Assembly (NCBI GenBank): GCA_021292165.1
Contig: CM037879.1
Coordinates: 39,586,339 to 39,650,338, forward strand
Direction of reading: 5' to 3'
Source of the DNA: Shinisaurus crocodilurus
Lineage: Eukaryota > Chordata > Lepidosauria > Squamata > Shinisauridae
Length of the DNA stretch: 64,000 bases
Positions 52,556 to 63,679 of the stretch are shown one piece after another (position 1 is the first letter of the stretch; each line of letters begins with the position of its first letter). The translations under genes were made by a program, and so were the position numbers. Below the pieces are notes generated by a model. That model did no database searches. It worked only from the letters and a program-made list of their open reading frames with translations, and was not told the DNA's origin.

Positions 52556-53372
52556 GACTTTATACATTTTGAATAGCAGTGACCTGAACCAAATCAGATG
52601 CTGCCTTTGAGGGGGATACAGCCAGTGAGGGCACACAGCAGTCTTTACATCACTCCTGTGCCACCACTGGCCGGGTCCCCCCCCCCCAAAGGCAGCATTT
52701 GATTGGTTCAGATTACTATTCAAAACATAAGTAAAAACACACACACACTTAAAAAAAACACACTTAAGATTGCCACTGGCTGGTGCACTACTTTGCCAGT
52801 GGAGCTGCCCACCTACATCCCTGGTGTTATCTCTGAAGAGATATAACAGCAGGTGTTCCTCCAGGTTTGTATCTCTGGAAAGATGGGAAATAGTTGGAAT
52901 ACTGAACATTGCTTTAAACCACTCATCAAAGGGACAAAAATGATTTCTATCAGCTACATCTGTGAGGTCACATCCTTGATTGTGAAGCACAATGAAGTTT
53001 AAACACATTTGGCAGGAAAGTCCTTTTGCACTTTGCTGGCAGTCAGAGGTGGATAAAGAACAGCTCCTTTTGCCAAAGTGTTAACTGCAAAGCTCTCGGT
53101 TCCCATAAAAGGGATTTAAGCAGGTTTAGGCTTTGTAAACTACCTCCCAATTATCAGGAAATTGTGTTGTTGTTTTTCCCAAGAGTTGAATGAAATTGCT
53201 TGTGTTTTGGGGGGACTTGGAGGTGCAAATTTCAGCAGACTTTGCATGCAAGATGCAAGTAGAAATGTTACATTATATTGTTATTATGCATGCCCCACTT
53301 CTCTGAGGGGTGAAGGGCAGTGCTTACCTAGGTTTGGTTCACTTTGGAAGGAGAGATGATTGAAGACTGAGG
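52556..53372. other. Unassigned stretch
   Basis: No recognised element; AC/A-rich runs at 52737-52765 and poly-C at 52678-52687. The 177-codon minus-strand frame here has no domain. Confidence 0.35.
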
Positions 53373-53839
53373 GACCTGGTTCACACGTAATGACAACCCA
53401 GAGTATGGGTTGAGAATGGGTTGTTAACTCCTAGGTTGTCATTACATGTGAACCCGAGCTATGGTTTGTTAAGGACAAACAACCCAGGACGAGAACCCAT
53501 CATTTGTTGTTGGGTTGTGAAGTCTGGAATTATTTTAACTATGGGTTGTTGTTATGTATGAACCCAGAACCATGGGTTGTTCCTGGGTTGTTTCACCAGG
53601 CTACAGAGGACAAGAGTGGTTAAAAAAATACCCACTCTACATGCCAGTACTACAGCACTGCAAAAACATTTTGGATACAGGAAAGGAGCAGGCAAAAGAG
53701 AAGGGAATCAAATAACCCAGGAATGGGAAAAACAACCTACACTTTGTGTGATCGTCTGCCTCTGCCAGACAATTCATGGGTAAATTCTGGGTAAGGCAAA
53801 ACCCATAACCTGAGTTGTCGTTATGTGCGAACCAGGTCA
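53373..53839. mobile_element. Foldback element GACCTGGTTC..GAACCAGGTC
   Basis: Termini GACCTGGTTC and GAACCAGGTC are perfect 10-bp inverted repeats. CACGTAATGACAACCC pairs imperfectly with the right end's TGAGTTGTCGTTATGTG. A second inner pair ends near 53455. No flanking duplication identified. Confidence 0.65.
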
Positions 53840-54729
53840 AGGTGTTTCTGTAATATTTGAGTTTATTTACAAGTATACAACATGACGATAGGTGGTAGTA
53901 TACAGCTTAACACCCCAAAAGACAGCAGTTTCATTGCCCTACATCAGATTCCCCTGAGAAGTAGCGCCAAAAGGTCCTTTCCGAAGCTCAGAGCTAGCTG
54001 TCCCCTCTCTATCTCAGTCTTACTTCAGGAGCTTCTATTTTTTTTCTTTCACAGACCAGTAAGGAACATAAAGCAATTCTTCTCCATTGCAGCAATCGGA
54101 TGGAAAGCGTACAACATATTTGTATGAACTATGGCGGGACATATCATTTCTCAAAATTTGTCATTTAACTTTCTACTGTGACCCATCTTGAGGGAGTAAA
54201 GCCTACTAATTTCAATAGGACTAAGTTCCAGGTAGAGTTTTGGAGCACAGTCTTAGAAATAATAGCTGGAATATAGGAAGTTGCCCTGAAAAGATTTGTC
54301 CATCTTTTAAAGGGCACTTCTTGGCTGATTGGCTGGATGAGCCCTTTATCTCAGATTTTCAGAGGAATGTCCAGGATGTTTGCTTTCTATAAAGCATGCT
54401 TCAGAATAAACAGTTGTTAGTAGGTGCCTGGTGTAGTCCTTTCTCCCATAAAACATTTTGGTCTATTAAAAGCCAGCTTTCAAAAATGTTTTGGTTATCC
54501 GTGTGGGTCCAATAGTTTTACAGCATTTCATTGTTATTCTTTTGTGGATTAACTTGGCCATTACTCCACTGTGTACTTTGAAGACCCTGGGCTGCAGAAA
54601 GATGTTGATTTATAATACGTCACCACAAAAGGCCACTGATGGGTGAAATATGCTCATGGATATTTTGCTGTGTTGCAAATGTGAAGAAACATTTCTCGCA
54701 CAAACAAGAGTGTGCAGTGCCACTTCCTG
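53840..54729. other. Unassigned; CAATCCTA-like fragment near 54195
   Basis: GAGTAAAGCCTACTAATTTC, AATAGGACTAAGTTCCAGGT at 54196-54235 is a diverged MITE fragment. Nothing else recognised. Confidence 0.35.
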
Positions 54730-55147
54730 TTTTTGGAGGCTCTTGAGCAAGACGTCCTCCGAAGGCTCCTTTCCTTATTCCTATGTTCCTGCCCGACTGT
54801 TAAGATCATCTTCAGAGACTCTTCTCTGGGTGCCGCTCCCCACAATGGTGCAACGGGGGGCTACCAGGGAAAGAGCCTTCTGTGTAGTGGCTCCCTGTCT
54901 GTGGAATGCCCTTCCCAGGTAAATCCTCCTGGCATCTTCACTGTATACATTTAGATGCCAGGCTAAGACCTTCCTCTTCCAACAGGCATTTATTCTTTAA
55001 TCTGTTGCTCTGATTATTAACGTCATTAATTAATATTTGTAATGTTTTTGTTGCATTGCTCGCTATTTTATTGTTTGGGGCTTTTATTATTGTAAACCAT
55101 TCTGAGGGCATTGTCAGTTGAGGAGTATATACATTATTATTTTTTTA

Positions 55148-55150
<3 letters not shown>
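54730..55150 (+). mobile_element. L2-type LINE 3' end
   Basis: TRERAFCVVAPCLWNALPR at 54866-54922 preceded by LLRSSSETLLWVP; then DA.AKTFLFQQAF-like text and a 3' UTR with TGTAAACCATTCTGAGGGCA. A shift lies near 54920. Confidence 0.8.

Positions 55151-55183
<33 letters not shown>
55150..55183. repeat. (AC)n microsatellite
   Basis: About 17 AC units grown from the L2 tail, then ATATATAT. Confidence 0.9.
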
Positions 55184-55189
<6 letters not shown>

Positions 55190-55276
55190 CATACTGCTTG
55201 CTCTCCCTCTGCCTCTAGGCCCATCTTCATCCCTGCCCAGAGACATAAGACATGTGAGTGAGCAGGCAGTGGCAGC

Positions 55277-55645
55277 TAGTGACCCAGTTCACAAGATCAC
55301 CGCAGCCCACCATGGCTTATTTAAGCCACTGTGGGTTGTGGTGTATGTCAGCGGTCATTTTGAATATTCAAGCTGCAGCAGGTGGTTGCTGTGGATTATC
55401 GACACATCCGAACCTGGCAAGGTTGGGTTGTTGGCAATGGCATAGTTAATAAACCACTCACAGCCCTAAAACAGCCCATGGGTTGTGGGTGGCTTGTTAA
55501 CCACACCCACAACCCACCCTCGCTGGGTTTGGATGTCAGAATAAGCAGTGGCAATATTCAAAATGGCCACCGGCACATGCCGCAATCCACCATGACTAAA
55601 ATAAGCCATGGTGGGCTCCAGTGGCTGTGTGAACCAGCCCAATGT
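55277..55645. mobile_element. Foldback element (GACCCAGTTCAC..GTGTGAACCAGCC)
   Basis: CAGTTCACAAGATCACCGCA, CCCACCATGGCTTATTTAAG pair with AAATAAGCCATGGTGGGCTC and GCTGTGTGAACCAGCC. GGTCATTTTGAATATTC pairs with GAATATTGCCACTGC-type text in inverse order. Arms of about 120 bp. Confidence 0.65.
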
Positions 55646-56330
55646 TTCCTCTGCTCACTCCCATTGCTTGCTGGTGCTCACTCTCTGGGACAAGGGGACA
55701 GAGTGGGTAAGTAGTTGGTATTGGCAAGAGGAGCAACAGTAGGGTCAGGGGGATCAGGTGATCAGCAGCAGTGGGCACTCTCATGAGACATGGGGCTGAC
55801 CATGCACTAGATACAATGCCAAAGCCCTGACTCACTGCATTGTTCTCCTTCACATCCTGTCAGCTGTTACCACCACAACCTCATTTGAGACCAGCCCAAC
55901 TGTGAGGCAGGGTAAGGTGGGCCTGTATCAGATGGCGTATTTTGAATGGAGTACCTCTTGAAGAGTCACACATCTTCATTTATTTGAAGGGCAACAGTTG
56001 CCTCACACACTCCACTTATTTGACCACCCCAACCCCTCACTCTCTCACCAAAATGTGGCCAAACGCAGCAAGGGCCTCCCCTTATTTTTGCTATGGAAAC
56101 AGGCGCAAAAGAAGTGAGGCAATGGCCTGCCCCTCACACACTCCACAGAGATGGCAAAGTCCTCTTCCCCACTTTACTTGCCCCAATAAGGCCCCTCACA
56201 GTGCAAATGGCAACCTTTCTAGATTATTGACTTTTTAAACAGATCAAGCAATTAGTGCAGGTAAATTACTAGTAAATTTAAGTCAACAGACAGCCTGAAT
56301 GTGTTATTTATTTCAAGAGAGCATTCCAAG
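55646..56330. other. Unassigned stretch
   Basis: No repeat or gene recognised. Confidence 0.35.
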
Positions 56331-56731
56331 TAGGGATGGGCAGAACTGCCAAGCTCAGTCTCTTCAAGGTTGTCGTTTTTCCACTACCAAACTTGTTCCA
56401 TCCTGGTTCTGTGCAGGGTTTCTTTCCACATAAAAATGCATATGTATGCTTGTCCACATTTTTCAAATGAATGCATTTTTGTATGCTGCACCCACCAACT
56501 AAAGCCTCTTTTGCATGTTTTAGAAATGTACAGAGTTTTCTCTGATCAATTCCCCCATGTGCACATTTTAACAAGCATATATTTTTGTTTTGTGGAAATA
56601 CATTGCAAGCTTGGGAATGTACGGATTTCTGATCGCAAATTGCATTTGGGTCTGCATTTGATTCTAGGAGGTATGCATAGGGCAAAGCCACAGTAAAATC
56701 CTCGATGGAGTGAATTTCTCAACCATCCCTA
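56331..56731. mobile_element. TAGGGATG foldback, 401 bp
   Basis: Ends TAGGGATGGG and AACCATCCCTA. The flanks ATTCCAAG and ATTCCAAT match at seven of eight. The inner pair ACATAAAAATGCATATGTAT with ACAAGCATATATTTTTG forms the stem. It supports 8-bp duplications for the whole TAGGGATG group. Confidence 0.8.
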
Positions 56732-56994
56732 ATTCCAATCCTCTCTCCAAGGTCTCAGGGCTGGTTACCAGGCATTTTAATCTCAATTTAATTTCACATC
56801 TCTCTGAGGTTGGTCAGGCTGAGGGGACTTGGTTTGTTCAAGGCTACCCACCAGACTTTAGAACTGAGTGTGATTGGAGCCTGGGCCATCTGTAGTTGAG
56901 GCCAAAATACTGTACCAAACTGGTAACCAAGCTGAGATCACTCTAGATGCCTCATAGCAACCCTTTTCATATGTTCAGTGAATGTGTACGTGTA

Positions 56995-57995
56995 TTGCTG
57001 AAGGAACTGCACTGGCTACCTATTCGCTACCAGCTCAGGTTTAAGGTTCTGGTACTTGTGTACAAAGCCTGAAACAACTTGGGACCAGGTTACCCGAGAG
57101 AGTGCCTCCTCCCATACCAACCTGCTCTGTTGCTGAGGTCATAGAATCATAGAATCATAGAAAAGTAGAGTTCTAAAAGGGGCCTACAAGGCCATCGAGT
57201 CCAACCCCCTGCTCAATGTAGGAATCCGAGTCAAAGCACCCCAACAGATGTCTGTCCAGCTGCACCTTGAATGCCTCCAGAGTGGGAGAGCCCACCACCT
57301 CCCTAGATAGTTGGTTCCATTGTCTTATTGCTCTAACAGTCAGGAATTTTTCCTGATGTTTAGGTGGAATCTGGGTTCCTGTAACTTGAGCCCATTATTC
57401 CGTGTCCTGCAAACTGGGATGATCGAGAACAGATTCTGGCCCTCCTCTTTGTGGCAACCCTTCAAGTACTGGAAGAGTGCTATCATATCTCCCCTCAGTC
57501 TCCTCTTCTGAAGGCTAAACATGCCCAGTTCTTTCAGTCTCTCCTCATAGGGCCTTGTTTCCATTCCCTTTATCATCTTTGTTGCCCTCCTCTGAACCCT
57601 CTCCAGTTTGTCTACATCCTTGTTAAAGTGTGGTGCCAGATGGCATGCTGCTGGTCATCAGATGGCATGCTGCTGCTGGTTCCTCATGGACCTTTGACTC
57701 GATTGGAGTCCACCAGGAGAAGGGCCTTCAGTGCGGCAGCTCCATTTCTGTAGAACTCCCTGCCTCTGGAGGTCAGGCAGGCTTTGACATTGTGCTGCTT
57801 TAGGCACCTGCTGAAGACCTCCTTGTTCTGGGAAGACTCCTCTGCTCTTCAACCACCAATGTAATTTTAGTTTGTTTTCAATGTATTGTTTTTGTTTCTT
57901 TTATCTGTTTTTGTCTTTTTATTGTTCACAGCTCTAGAAGCTGCTTCATGTGGAGTGGTATACAAATAATGTACATGATGATGATGATGATGATC
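56995..57995 (+). mobile_element. L2-type LINE 3' end, split by CR1
   Basis: ELHWLPIRYQLRFKVLVLVY (57001-57062) leads into YQPALLLRS at 57115-57136. After the CR1 insertion it resumes as SDGMLLLVPHGPLTRLESTR and RRAFSAAAPFL (57655-57753). The 3' UTR ends with ACAAATAATGTACATGATG and (GAT)n at 57975-57993. Confidence 0.85.
57137..57640 (-). mobile_element. CR1 LINE 3' end inside L2
   Basis: The minus strand reads [20 protein letters not shown] and [16 protein letters not shown] (57440-57576), then the non-coding 3' end with GCCCACCACCTCCCTAGATA and the TCATAGAATCATAGAATC tail at 57137. CAGATGGCATGCTGCTG occurs twice beside its 5' junction (about 57640 and 57658), possibly from the integration event. 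Confidence 0.9.
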
Positions 57996-58132
57996 ATAAT
58001 GCCTATCCCTTCTCCCAGCTCAGCTCAAGGCATGAATAGAGCCTAATTGCATACAAGCTGTATGTGCATAGGCTCACTCAATGCAACTTTGGGTGGCCAA
58101 GCACCCTCTTTTAGGAGAACAGTCCTCTATTG

Positions 58133-58505
58133 TAGGGATGTGCGTGGAGCTCGATTGGGGGGGTGGAAGTCCGGCGAACTCGCTGGGCTCGACCTCCCGA
58201 GTTCCACTCACCCTACCTTTTCCCTGGCTCGACTCATGAGCCGAGCTGGGGAAAGCGACTTCCGGTTTCCGGCACTACACTGTTTACATAGAAAATGGCC
58301 TAATTTGCTCAAATTACAGCCACATTTGCTCAAATTACAGCCACATTTACGCAGATTTGGTCATCATTTACACAAATTTGGCCATTTTCTATGTATACAA
58401 TGTAGAGCCAGAGACCTGGAAGTCCGGCGAGTGCCTCAGCTGGTGCTCACGCTCAGCTCGGCTCACATGCCATTAGTCGAGTGCTGGGCGGGTCGCCCAT
58501 CCCTA
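58133..58505. mobile_element. TAGGGATGTG foldback, copy G
   Basis: Complete ends TAGGGATG and CATCCCTA. Arms with GCGACTTCCGGTTTCCGGCA and CATAGAAAATGGCC / GGCCATTTTCTATG are as in copy D. A 22-bp unit (GCTCAAATTACAGCCACATT) is duplicated at 58315-58350. The flanks CTCTATTG and CAGGTCTG do not match. Confidence 0.75.
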
Positions 58506-59440
58506 CAGGTCTGCCAGAGGACTGCCCTTTATGTTGAAAGCGTCCTCTATCTGAAGGGCTGTCCAGTCCAAGTATGGGTTAAAGATCAAGAACCATCCAA
58601 AGGAAGAGCCGGGCCTTGACGTTGCCCATCGTCAGCACCTGGGCAGCAGCTTGAGCAAGGCACACAGGTCACCTGGCCACAGTCATCCACACTACGGGGA
58701 GATGGACTGTATTTATATTTAAAGTATAACAATTATTTCTAAATTTGCATCCGTACGTATACTTTAGCATATATACATTTTATGCAAAATGGTGTCCTCT
58801 TTTTTTGGTGATGGGTGTCCTCTTTTTTGGTGATTCACAAATGGCTGCTCTAATGCAATTGCACATGTCTAGGCTGTTCTCAGCATTTCACGTGCAGAGG
58901 TTGGGACAGGCACAACCGCACTGCCCCCTTCATGCATTCAGCGTATGCATGATTGTCATCTGAAAAGGGCTAGGATCTTTCACAATGCAGCTGCATTTGA
59001 GCCACACACTCGCCCCGTGTCTCCTTTTCAAGAATGTTCATTATAAGTATGATTTTTCTCTTCGCGAGGAGCTACCCATCATGCCGGACAACTGTTTGTT
59101 TTTTCAAAGTATTGTCCAAATGCCTCCGAGAAAACCAACTAATGCTGGACGAATCAAGATATTATTTATATGTGAAAAATAGCAGCTTCCCCTTGCAGTG
59201 CAAATGTCTTGTCGTTCTCTGTAAACAGAAGCTCTTGCTTGTAAAAGTACGGGAGGTAATCTCAGGGAAATGGCTTACACAGCTGCCTGCTGGCAGGGAG
59301 ACACAATTTCTACTCTTGGCAGCATTATATAAAACAATGGATTTCATTCAAGGTATCCTGGGGCATTCCAATGCAGCACCAGGCTTACTGACTGTTCTAC
59401 CTTACATGTGTAAATGAAGTTCAAGCCTATCCAAGTTTAC
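58506..59440. other. Unassigned; possible conserved non-coding DNA
   Basis: A short direct repeat GGTGTCCTCTTTTTTGGTGA lies at 58790-58835. 59030-59330 is repeat-free, with no long frame, and looks single-copy. Confidence 0.4.
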
Positions 59441-59880
59441 TCACAAGTAGGTCCCACTGAGTTCAACAGCTTGGAATCTCTTCTGGATCACTGTAATGCA
59501 CTGAGCATGCCACTGCCTTTAAAGATGTCTAGAAATTTCAGCCTGTGCAAAAAATATGGCTGCAAGAGTTTTAACTGTAACCAGTTAAATCCAGCTCTGG
59601 GGGCTACTGAGGATCGATTGACGGTGGCCACACACTGCCTCTACCAGCCATATGGCCTGCTGCATGATTAAGATGGACCTTCATGCCTGGCTTGTAGGGA
59701 ATAGAAGCACTAGATCATCTCTTCAGACCCTAGAAATTAAGAGTTGCCTGGAATGCTCTAAAGGAGGAGGGAAAACATAATGATGAGAAATGTGACTTTA
59801 GACAAGCTATTCTGAACTGTCTGAAGAAGGGGAGATTGCAGTAGGAGGTACTCCTGGGAGGTGTCAAAGCTTAGGTCACT
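59441..59880 (+). mobile_element. Very diverged L2-type fragment
   Basis: SLLDHCNALSMPLPLKMSR (about 59481-59540) resembles the LDYCNALYAGLPL motif, followed by weaker QLNPALGATEDRLTVATH text. The TAGGAATAAATG-type 3' end is not evident. An ancient copy. Confidence 0.5.
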
Positions 59881-59893
59881 TCAGTGGTGTGAG

Positions 59894-60413
59894 TGTTGTG
59901 ATATGTATCACTTCACCAGCTCACACTACCATGTGCTGACGGTTGTTAGTCTTGATTCTTGTTTTCGGAAACTAACGAGCAAGAGCGGTAAGGTTGATGT
60001 TCTGATGACGGTAACTTGTTTTTCTGCTGAGCTCTAGAGAAAGTGACTGCTTCTTCTCTTGTTTTGCTGACTTTGTTCGCAACAAGTAAGTTTGGAGTGA
60101 GGAGCTCAACTACCCATGGATGTTGCTGCATGCATTAACTCTGAGGGCTTACTAGAATGTATATCTGTAGACTTTATGCTAGGAATAACAGTAAATAACT
60201 GTGGTTACAGAGGTTATGGATTAATCTGCAACGGGGAAGCTGGAAGCAGTCTGACAACAGGGCAGACTGGGATGGTCAAACTGGCACAACACGCTGCACG
60301 CTGCGCGGGGGGAGGTGAGATCTGGAAGATCTGTGTGTGGAATTTCAGGCGTCTGCTAGCACACAGACAGGATTATAAATCTCCCACACTCTGCATACTC
60401 TCAAACACCAACA
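59894..60413 (+). mobile_element. Probable LTR, second copy of the TGTTGTG..CACCAACA family
   Basis: Starts TGTTGTGATATGTATCAC and ends CTCAAACACCAACA. The right third matches 20245-20385 (GGATTAATCTGCAACGG, TGTGTGTGGAAT, CTAGCACAC). Flanks GTGAG and TGAAG are not convincing duplications. 520 bp, with no internal region nearby. Confidence 0.5.
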
Positions 60414-60664
60414 TGAAGTCACATCAACTTATGTGAAAGCAACCTGCATTTGGGAAGAGAAGGGGGAACCAGCTCTCCAAAATTCAAATCCATTACTCTG
60501 TCGATTGGACTATGCTGATAAATTCCCATGTTGTATTTATTCCTCAGAAATATTTCCGCACAATCTGAAAAGCAGCAATAATGACCCCTCCCCTCCACCT
60601 GCAAGCTTCTGCAAAGACAAGCTTTATATACAAAGATGAGAACGTTGTTCATCATTTTGTAAAC

Positions 60665-61272
60665 CAGGGGTCCTCAAACTAAGGCCCGCGGGACACATCC
60701 GCCCGCCCGGTTGTTTCATCCGGCCCAGTGGCCGATCTAGAGGCTCCCTGCAGGGGAAGGGGAGGAGTGGTGGCTGAGCCGGCGGCGGGGCGCGGGCAGC
60801 CCGACCGCTTGCCACCCTGTGTCTCCTGCGGGGGGGTGTAAGAGGAGGAGTTGCGGCTGAGCCGGTGGCGGGGCACGGGCCGCCCGCCCGCCTCCCTGCA
60901 GGGTAAGGGGAGGCTGAGCAGGCTGCGGGCCGCCCGCCCGCCGCCCTGTGTCGGTAAGGGGAGGAGGGGCGGCTGAACCGGCGGCGGGGCATGGGGTGCC
61001 TGCCTGCCCGCTGCCCTGCGTCTCCTGCAGGGGTAAGGGGAGGAGGGGCGGCTGAACCGGCGGCAAATTAATTTATTATTAATTTATTATTAATTTATTA
61101 TTAATTTATTAATTTATAATAACTTTCCATTTAATCAAGTTTAAAAAAAGGACCCTGGTCCTTTTTTTTACTTGATCCATTCGTTCATATTTTTTTCAAA
61201 CTATAGTCCGGCCCCCCAACAGTCTGAGGGACAATGAACTGGCCCCCTGTTTAAAAAGTTTGAGGACCCCTG
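60665..61272. mobile_element. 608-bp hAT element with GC-rich tandem insert
   Basis: Ends CAGGGGTCCTCAAACT and AGTTTGAGGACCCCTG-type inverted repeats (CAAACT near both ends), with an exact 8-bp duplication TTGTAAAC (60657-60664, 61273-61280). Subterminal GGGCCAGTTCATTGTCCCTC text (reverse) at the right. The middle is a CpG-rich array of about 80-110-bp units (GGGGAGGAGGGGCGGCTGAA, CCGGCGGCGGGG, CTCCTGCAGGGGTAA), then an (ATTTATTA)n run. Confidence 0.88.
60740..61066. repeat. GC-rich tandem array inside the hAT element
   Basis: GGCTGAGCCGGCGGCGGGGC, GCCCGCCCGCC..CCCTG and TCTCCTGCAGGGG recur three to four times at 75-110-bp spacing. Adjacent 61067-61120 is a pure AT repeat of ATTTATTATTA. Confidence 0.8.
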
Positions 61273-61646
61273 TTGTAAACGGTCTTCACTGAATTGAATC
61301 CAGTGGCCCAACAGGAAGGTGGTGAAGTAAAATGAGGCACACGGTGCTGGGGATAAATTGCACGTATACCCTTCATCTTTCCTTGCAGTCGAATGAGTTT
61401 AACAGAGAAGGAAATATTGTGATTACTGTCTTCCTTTCTGCATGAGAGATGTCATTCAGTACAGTTTTTTTTTTTTTTTTTGGCACCCGGGTCAAATGAG
61501 CATTATTTATTTATTTGTGAAGAAGAATTCTGAAACCTAATGGTATCACCGTATTAAAAGAGAGAGAAAAGGAATCATGTGGAATGTACTAGACGAAGAT
61601 GGCTACTGTTAAGGAAAAGGCCTGCCCTGTGGGTTTCACAAAATTA

Positions 61647-61746
61647 AGGCACAATCTTATGCAAGTTTAGATAGAAAAAAGGCCTAATCTGGAGTTGCTG
61701 GGAGTTGTAGGCCTTTCTCCTGTCTAAACTTGCATAGGATTGTGTC
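61647..61746. mobile_element. 100-bp Harbinger-like palindromic MITE
   Basis: AGGCACAATCTTATGCAAGT pairs with ACTTGCATAGGATTGTGTC, with TTA on both sides (61644-61646, 61747-61749). Same family as 41552. Confidence 0.75.
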
Positions 61747-62684
61747 TTAAATCACTTTGATATTTTTTTCAATAAGACCTTGTTGTGATTCATTTACTAG
61801 ATTTTGTCCACCATCTCTACGCACATTTTGATGGCCAAGGAGAATAGAAATTCCTCTTCATAGCAATTCTCTTCTTAATCACACGTACATTTAAAGATCC
61901 ATGGGTTTAGAAAAAGCTTGATGTGCTGTAATGAAATAGAATCCCACCTTTGTGCTTTTCTCTCAAAGGAGAATGTCCAGGTGAGGTGAGGTATGATCAG
62001 AGGAGTGCTGTGTGCCTGATTTTCTGGTGGGGGGGGGAACCCCAATAAAGGACACTTGTCTTCAAAGTTTGAAGCCTGCAGTATCTTTAGCTCTGGAGAA
62101 CCCTGTTTTGATCTCTGATCAGTAGACAGGGCTTCACACATATACTTCGCTGCACTTAGTCCTAGCCAGAACGTCTGTGTTAATTATTTTAAATGGCTCT
62201 CTGTATCTTAAAAGCAATTCCTTTCCTATCTTCATGAAGTGCTGATAAGGAAAGCACAAGTGGAACTCTTTAATGTTTATAGGAGAGACGCTGTGGACGG
62301 CACTTCAGGGAGTTCCCAGATTTAAAAATGTACATCACCAAGTGCAGCCATATTAGGAATCTGTCAAAGCATCAAATATTTATTTTCACCCCTGGTCTTT
62401 AACTCAAGATTTTATTGCATGGCCTATAATGCACTTTCAGGTTAGAAGAGAGTATGTGGGCCATTTCCCTCTTGATTTAGGGGATGCAAATTTCAGTATG
62501 TTCCTCCGCAACTGGATGTCCAAAGAGCTGTGAGAACCATGGCCAGAATCCTATTCACACAGATGCCTTGTGTCCTACTTTACCATAGTCCTCAATCTGT
62601 AGAGGACTAGTTTAGTCTAGCCTAACTCCAGTTTAAAGTTAAAGAACCATCAGAAGGCAGAGCAGAGGCCATCAACAGTTAGTA
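61747..62684. other. Unassigned; possible conserved non-coding DNA
   Basis: No repeat recognised in 61747-62640. The stretch 62160-62460 has the appearance of single-copy DNA. A poly-T lies upstream at 61466-61482. Confidence 0.35.
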
Positions 62685-63488
62685 CAGGCAGTCCCCAGGT
62701 TACGAACGAGTTCCGTTCTTAAGAATGTCCTTAAGTCAAATTTGTATGTAAGTCGGAACAGCATAGCGTTCTATACGTTAAAAGCAGCATTTATGCAAAT
62801 TGCGTAAATTACTCAAATTGCGTAGTATACTATGCTATGTACTCTATGTAAACGATGTAGCACCGGGGAACCCAGAACGTAGGGATGTGGCCAAGAATCT
62901 CGGCAGACACGAGCAAGGCCCGAACTGGGCCTGCTCGTGTCCGCCGAGATTCTCGGCCACCCACGCGGACTTACCAAAAGCTCTCCGCAGAGCAGAGAGC
63001 CTGTCTTCCCTGCCCGCTGGGTCCCGTCGCATCACTTCTGGCGCGGGGGAAGTGACGCTACGGGACCCTGCGCTCTGTTTCTATTGGCAGCGGAATGCTT
63101 CAGGTGAAATGGGACTCGTTATAGCCCTTAATTCCATGGTTCTCCCCACGCCATTCCACATGCAGCAGTGGCAGGGCTCCACTAAATGTACCAGGCCCAA
63201 GTTGCTAGTCTGCACTATGCGCAGGACAAGTAGGAGAAGCATGGCGCCGGTTCCTTGGCTAGCGCAGAGGGGGGGGCTGTCCTCTGGCGGCGGCTCAAGC
63301 AGCTCGAGTGGCGCGGAGAATGGTCCGTGCCGCTCTGAAGAGCGGGATCGGGCCACCGCCGCTCGTGGGGGGGTGAGCCCGGAGCGAGCCTCCAGCCGAC
63401 TCCAGGCTCGGCCCCACCACTACCCAGAAGTCCGTTCTTAAGTATGGGTTGTCTGTAAATCGGATGTTCTTAACTTGGGGACTGCATG
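62685..63488. mobile_element. Tigger/pogo-like MITE carrying a CpG-rich foldback
   Basis: CAGGCAGTCCCCAGGTTACG at the left and TTAACTTGGGGACTGCATG at the right are inverted, with TA on both sides (62683-62684, 63489-63490) as in the Tc1/mariner superfamily. Continuing arms ACGAGTTCCGTTCTTAAG and CCGTTCTTAAGTATGGG. The interior is mostly the foldback at 62880-63422. Confidence 0.75.
62880..63422. mobile_element. CpG-rich foldback element, copy H
   Basis: Ends TAGGGATGTG and CCACCACTA. The flanks CCCAGAAC (offset by one base) and CCCAGAAG match at seven of eight. Left palindrome ATCTCGGCAGACACGAGCA / TGCTCGTGTCCGCCGAGAT. Core GGAAGTGACGCTACGGGACC at 63048. The 213-codon frame through it is compositional. 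Confidence 0.75.
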
Positions 63489-63515
63489 TATCTGGACAGA
63501 AGACTGAGCAGGGAC

Positions 63516-63679
63516 CAGGGCCGGTGCTACCATTAGGCCAACTAGGCAGCTGCCTAGGGCGCAGGGCTAAAGGGGGTGCCAGAAATAGGGAGGGAGGGCT
63601 CAAGTGGGAAGGGGGGCCGCTAAATATCTGATCTTGCCTAGGGCACCAAAATGCACCAAACTGCCTTGCACCGGCCCTG
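63516..63679 (+). mobile_element. 164-bp hAT MITE
   Basis: CAGGGCCGGTGCTACC and TTGCACCGGCCCTG are inverted ends. The flanks GCAGGGAC and GCAGGCAC match at seven of eight. Same family as the fragment at 1-84. Confidence 0.85.

Noticed and set aside
52475..53008. 177-codon minus-strand frame
   Set aside because: It crosses a MITE (52463-52555) and low-complexity runs, has no recognisable domain, and reads mixed unrelated text.
58047..58619. 190-codon frame
   Set aside because: Spans foldback copy G including its duplicated 22-bp unit; not conserved between arms.
62800..63441. 213-codon frame
   Set aside because: Lies in the CpG-rich foldback, where few stop codons are expected; the protein is Arg/Ser/Gly-rich and palindromic in origin.
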